Positions 5,666 to 7,877 of a stretch of 7,877 nt of DNA are shown in pieces. The DNA lies in the NCBI GenBank assembly GCA_030824835.1, contig JAPJRA010000143.1, positions 1-7,877 of the forward strand. Direction: 5' to 3'. The number at the start of each line of letters is the position of its first letter. The stretch's first letter is position 1. The DNA is from Geminicoccaceae bacterium. GTDB taxonomy: Bacteria > Pseudomonadota > Alphaproteobacteria > Geminicoccales > Geminicoccaceae. Both the position numbers and the translations under genes were made by a program. The notes beneath the pieces are model-generated. The model worked only from the letters and a program-made list of their open reading frames with translations, was not told the origin of the DNA and did not search any database.

Positions 5666-7455
5666 TCCAGCCTCAACCGGCCCCCCGTCCGGTCCGACGC
5701 TTTGCCATCCTGTGCCCGGGATTCAAGGCCGAGCGAATCAGACGGCAGCCATGGCACACGGCCGATGGCCTCGCCCGCGGCCTGGCGGCGCACGGACATG
5801 AGGTGCGCCTGTACACGGATGGCGATGGGGCCTGGTCGGCCGGACAATATGCCGTCGAAGCGCTGCCGGCGCTGTTCATCGGTGGAAACCCCAGTAAGGA
5901 CCTGCGGGAGGCGCTGGCCACTACCCCCATGGACCAGGTGTTTCTCCTGACCGGCGCGATGCAACTCGCTCGGCTGCGACCGCTCCGGCTGGGCGCTCCG
6001 GTGACGCTGGTCATGGGGAGCCCGCGCCTGCATCTGAGCGAGGTGTTCCGGATGGGGATCGCCCATCTCTGGCACGAGCGCGCCCTGCTCACCCTGCCGC
6101 TGCTCAATGCGCTCCTGCCCGGGGCCTTATTGCGAGGCGGATACCGCCGCTCGGGTGCCACCGACATCGTCTATCTCAGCAGCACCGCACGCGAGCGCTT
6201 CACCTCATTGGGATTGGCGCCAGGGCGGCTACTGCTGCCGCAGATTGATGCCTCGTCATTGTTGCCGCCCGCGCCCGACGGTATCTTTCGCGTCGGTTTT
6301 TTCGGCCCCCCACTTGCCACGCGGGGCGCTGATCTTGCACTGGACGCGTTCGAACAGGCAGTGGCGCGGGGCCTGGATGGCCGTCTGCAACTGCTGCTCC
6401 GCCCCGACAGCGGCACCTCCAGCATCGGCCGCTTTCTGGCCCGAATCGACCAGAGCCCGCAGCGCCATCGGATCGATTGCAAAGTCGGGATGTTGCGCCC
6501 GCAGGCCCTGCGTCAGCAGCTGGCCCGCTGTCACGCCTTTCTGCTCCCGTTCCGGCTGACGATCGCCGAGGTGCCGCTGGTGATTATCGAGGCCGGACTT
6601 TCCGGCCGCCCGACCATCGTGCTGGAGGCGCCGGGTGTCGACGAAATGGCGCGTCAGTTCGGCGGGCTCGTCGCGGCCTCCCCGGCAACCTTGCCCGACG
6701 CTCTCCTGGCCGCAGCAGCACGACCGCCGTCGCCACCCCGGGACGCGCGCGCCTGGACCGACTGGCCGCGGGCCGTCGCGCCCTTGCTGGAATCTGATAC
6801 CGCCGGTCTCGCCAAGTACCGAATGGTGGCACTGACGGGTACGGACGGCGCCGGCAAGACATACCTGCTGCAGGGACTGCAGCGGCGCATGGATGCGGCG
6901 GGTATCCCGCATCGGCACGTCTGGACCCGCTTTCGCAACTACCTCTCCAAGCCCCTGCTCGCGGCCACACGCCTTAGCGGGCACAACCGCAAGGAAGAAT
7001 TCGGGAGCGGGTCGATTGGCTACCATGAGTTTACCGGCCGATCCTGGCTGGCATGGCCGTTCCTATGCCTGCAGGTGCTCGACAATCTGATCGACATTTG
7101 GTGGCGTTACCATCGGTCGGCCGACCGGCGCGTCGTGGTGGCCGATCGCTGCATCTACGATACGCTCGTCGATCTGGCGATCGACACCGGGCTCGACGAT
7201 GTGGTGTTCGGGCCGCTCGGCCACCGCTTGGTCGACCTGCTGCCTGCACCGCGGCTGGTGGCCGTGCTCAACCGCCCGGTCGCCGCCATCCGCAACCACC
7301 GGCCAGACGTGCTTCTCGACCGCAATTTCGCGCGCCGTCGAGCACTCTACCAACGGTTGGCGCACGAGTTCGGCCTGCCCGTGCTGGAGAACGACGGCCC
7401 CGCCGACACCGTGCTCGACCGCCTGGAACGGCTCGGCGCCGGCGCCCTGCCATGA
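5662..7455 (+). CDS. Fusion: GT-B glycosyltransferase domain + thymidylate-kinase-like domain
   Basis: A 597-residue protein with two domains in one uninterrupted frame. Residues about 12-365 resemble a GT-B glycosyltransferase: a Rossmann start FAILCPGFKAERIRRQPWH, a second Rossmann entry FRVGFFGPP, and EVPLVIIEAGLSGRPTIV with E303 and E310. The usual E-x7-E spacing is E-x6-E here, and the normal first Glu position is Ala. Residues about 388-597 look like a P-loop kinase of the thymidylate kinase type: Walker A GTDGAGKT (393-400), ADRCIYD with D495 and R496 corresponding to the DR(Y/H) motif, AVLNRP in place of the LDxP strand, and an Arg-rich LID-like segment DRNFARRRALYQRLA. A hydrophobic helix-like stretch (461-483) lies between them. 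The start overlaps the preceding stop (ATGA) and AGGAG is well placed. A nucleotide kinase, a kinase of a sugar or lipid, or a degenerate nucleotide-binding regulator are all possible; phosphorylating a glycan is only my inference. Confidence 0.87.
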   Translation: MIQPQPAPRPVRRFAILCPGFKAERIRRQPWHTADGLARGLAAHGHEVRLYTDGDGAWSAGQYAVEALPALFIGGNPSKDLREALATTPMDQVFLLTGAMQLARLRPLRLGAPVTLVMGSPRLHLSEVFRMGIAHLWHERALLTLPLLNALLPGALLRGGYRRSGATDIVYLSSTARERFTSLGLAPGRLLLPQIDASSLLPPAPDGIFRVGFFGPPLATRGADLALDAFEQAVARGLDGRLQLLLRPDSGTSSIGRFLARIDQSPQRHRIDCKVGMLRPQALRQQLARCHAFLLPFRLTIAEVPLVIIEAGLSGRPTIVLEAPGVDEMARQFGGLVAASPATLPDALLAAAARPPSPPRDARAWTDWPRAVAPLLESDTAGLAKYRMVALTGTDGAGKTYLLQGLQRRMDAAGIPHRHVWTRFRNYLSKPLLAATRLSGHNRKEEFGSGSIGYHEFTGRSWLAWPFLCLQVLDNLIDIWWRYHRSADRRVVVADRCIYDTLVDLAIDTGLDDVVFGPLGHRLVDLLPAPRLVAVLNRPVAAIRNHRPDVLLDRNFARRRALYQRLAHEFGLPVLENDGPADTVLDRLERLGAGALP

Positions 7456-7877
7456 TCTACATCTTCTATCACAACGATCCGCTGGCGCAGGACCTGGGCG
7501 GCGGTGCGGAGCATTTTCGCTGCCTGCATCGCGCACTGGGCAAGTCCGAGCTGCCCTTCCGCCTCGTGGCCGCCCGCCTGCAGGACGAGCATGCGGCCCC
7601 TGAGATCATCTATATTTCGCGTGGTTCCAACTTCCTGCGCTTTTACCTCGCACTCTGGCGCTGGTTCTGGCACCGCCGGAGCGAGTTCGGGCATGATGAC
7701 GTGTTCCATTTCCACCGGAACTATGCCGCTTGGCCCAAGCTGCTCCTGGCGCCGCGCTTGGGGCGCGTCATCGTCAGCTACCACAATGTCACGGGACGCG
7801 TGCTGGAAGGCTGGCTGGGCGGCCTCGCAGCCCCGGTCAGGCGAGTCATGCTGGCCTTCGAGCGCCGGGTCGTGGCC
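7452..7877 (+). CDS. Probable GT-B glycosyltransferase, N-terminal part (3' end outside window)
   Basis: The frame is open to the right edge and gives 142 residues. They resemble the acceptor-side half of a family 4-type GT-B glycosyltransferase: a strand MIYIFYHNDP, a glycine loop LGGGAEHFR (15-23), DDVFHFHRNYAAWP (82-95) in the position of the common D-x-x-H-x-H segment, then VIVSYHNVTG (106-115), equivalent to the TxHD/N strand. The donor-binding half with the E-x7-E motif is outside the window, so the family is probable rather than certain. The ATG overlaps the preceding stop as ATGA and no good Shine-Dalgarno is visible, so translation probably depends on the gene before it. A basic, aromatic stretch around residues 60-78 (RFYLALWRWFWHRR) could contact the membrane, as in monotopic GT-B enzymes. 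Confidence 0.8.
   Translation, partial: MIYIFYHNDPLAQDLGGGAEHFRCLHRALGKSELPFRLVAARLQDEHAAPEIIYISRGSNFLRFYLALWRWFWHRRSEFGHDDVFHFHRNYAAWPKLLLAPRLGRVIVSYHNVTGRVLEGWLGGLAAPVRRVMLAFERRVVA

Noticed and set aside
6823..6825. Internal ATG (Met388) as a separate start for the kinase domain
   Set aside because: It sits directly before the P-loop strand, which is suggestive, but there is no Shine-Dalgarno upstream and no stop codon between the two domains.
7435..7446. Self-complementary GGCGCCGGCGCC near the end of the fusion gene
   Set aside because: It is in coding sequence (Gly-Ala repeats), has no U-run and lies just before an overlapping gene start; probably a by-product of GC-rich codons.

Overview
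This is a GC-rich chromosomal segment that reads as a surface-polysaccharide (O-antigen, capsule or exopolysaccharide) biosynthesis locus of a Gram-negative bacterium. The base composition, the style of the genes and the type of the flanking deacetylase suggest a member of the Pseudomonadota, perhaps an alphaproteobacterium. That placement is an impression from composition and protein character, not a demonstrated assignment.

Layout. Positions 1-817 (minus strand) hold most of a histone-deacetylase-family protein that runs off the left edge. A divergent, partly AT-rich gap (818-989) separates it from seven plus-strand genes. The first three form a tight nucleotide-sugar block: CDP-glucose 4,6-dehydratase (rfbG, 990-2102), glucose-1-phosphate cytidylyltransferase (rfbF, 2089-2889) and an RfbC/RmlC-family sugar epimerase (2894-3460). 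After a 71-bp AT-rich gap come four assembly genes with almost no spacing: a family-2 glycosyltransferase (3532-4524), a family-4-like glycosyltransferase (4535-5665), a two-domain protein joining a GT-B glycosyltransferase to a thymidylate-kinase-like P-loop domain (5662-7455), and the start of another GT-B glycosyltransferase (7452 to beyond the right edge).

How the genes work together. RfbF would make CDP-glucose from glucose-1-phosphate and CTP. RfbG would convert it to CDP-4-keto-6-deoxyglucose, and the epimerase would invert C3 and/or C5 of that keto-sugar. No rfbH-type C3-deoxygenase and no ketoreductase are seen, so the final sugar is open; a 6-deoxyhexose (not 3,6-dideoxy) carried on CDP is one reading. 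The glycosyltransferases would then build the repeat unit or a terminal structure.

Most unusual points: the glycosyltransferase-kinase fusion; an incomplete CDP-sugar pathway containing an epimerase of the type best known from dTDP-rhamnose synthesis; and the regulatory-looking DNA between 3458 and 3497. There, a perfect 9-bp inverted repeat overlaps a possible -35 box and is followed by a 14-base word that recurs with one mismatch (943-956) upstream of rfbG. No RNA genes, insertion sequences or CRISPR arrays were seen.
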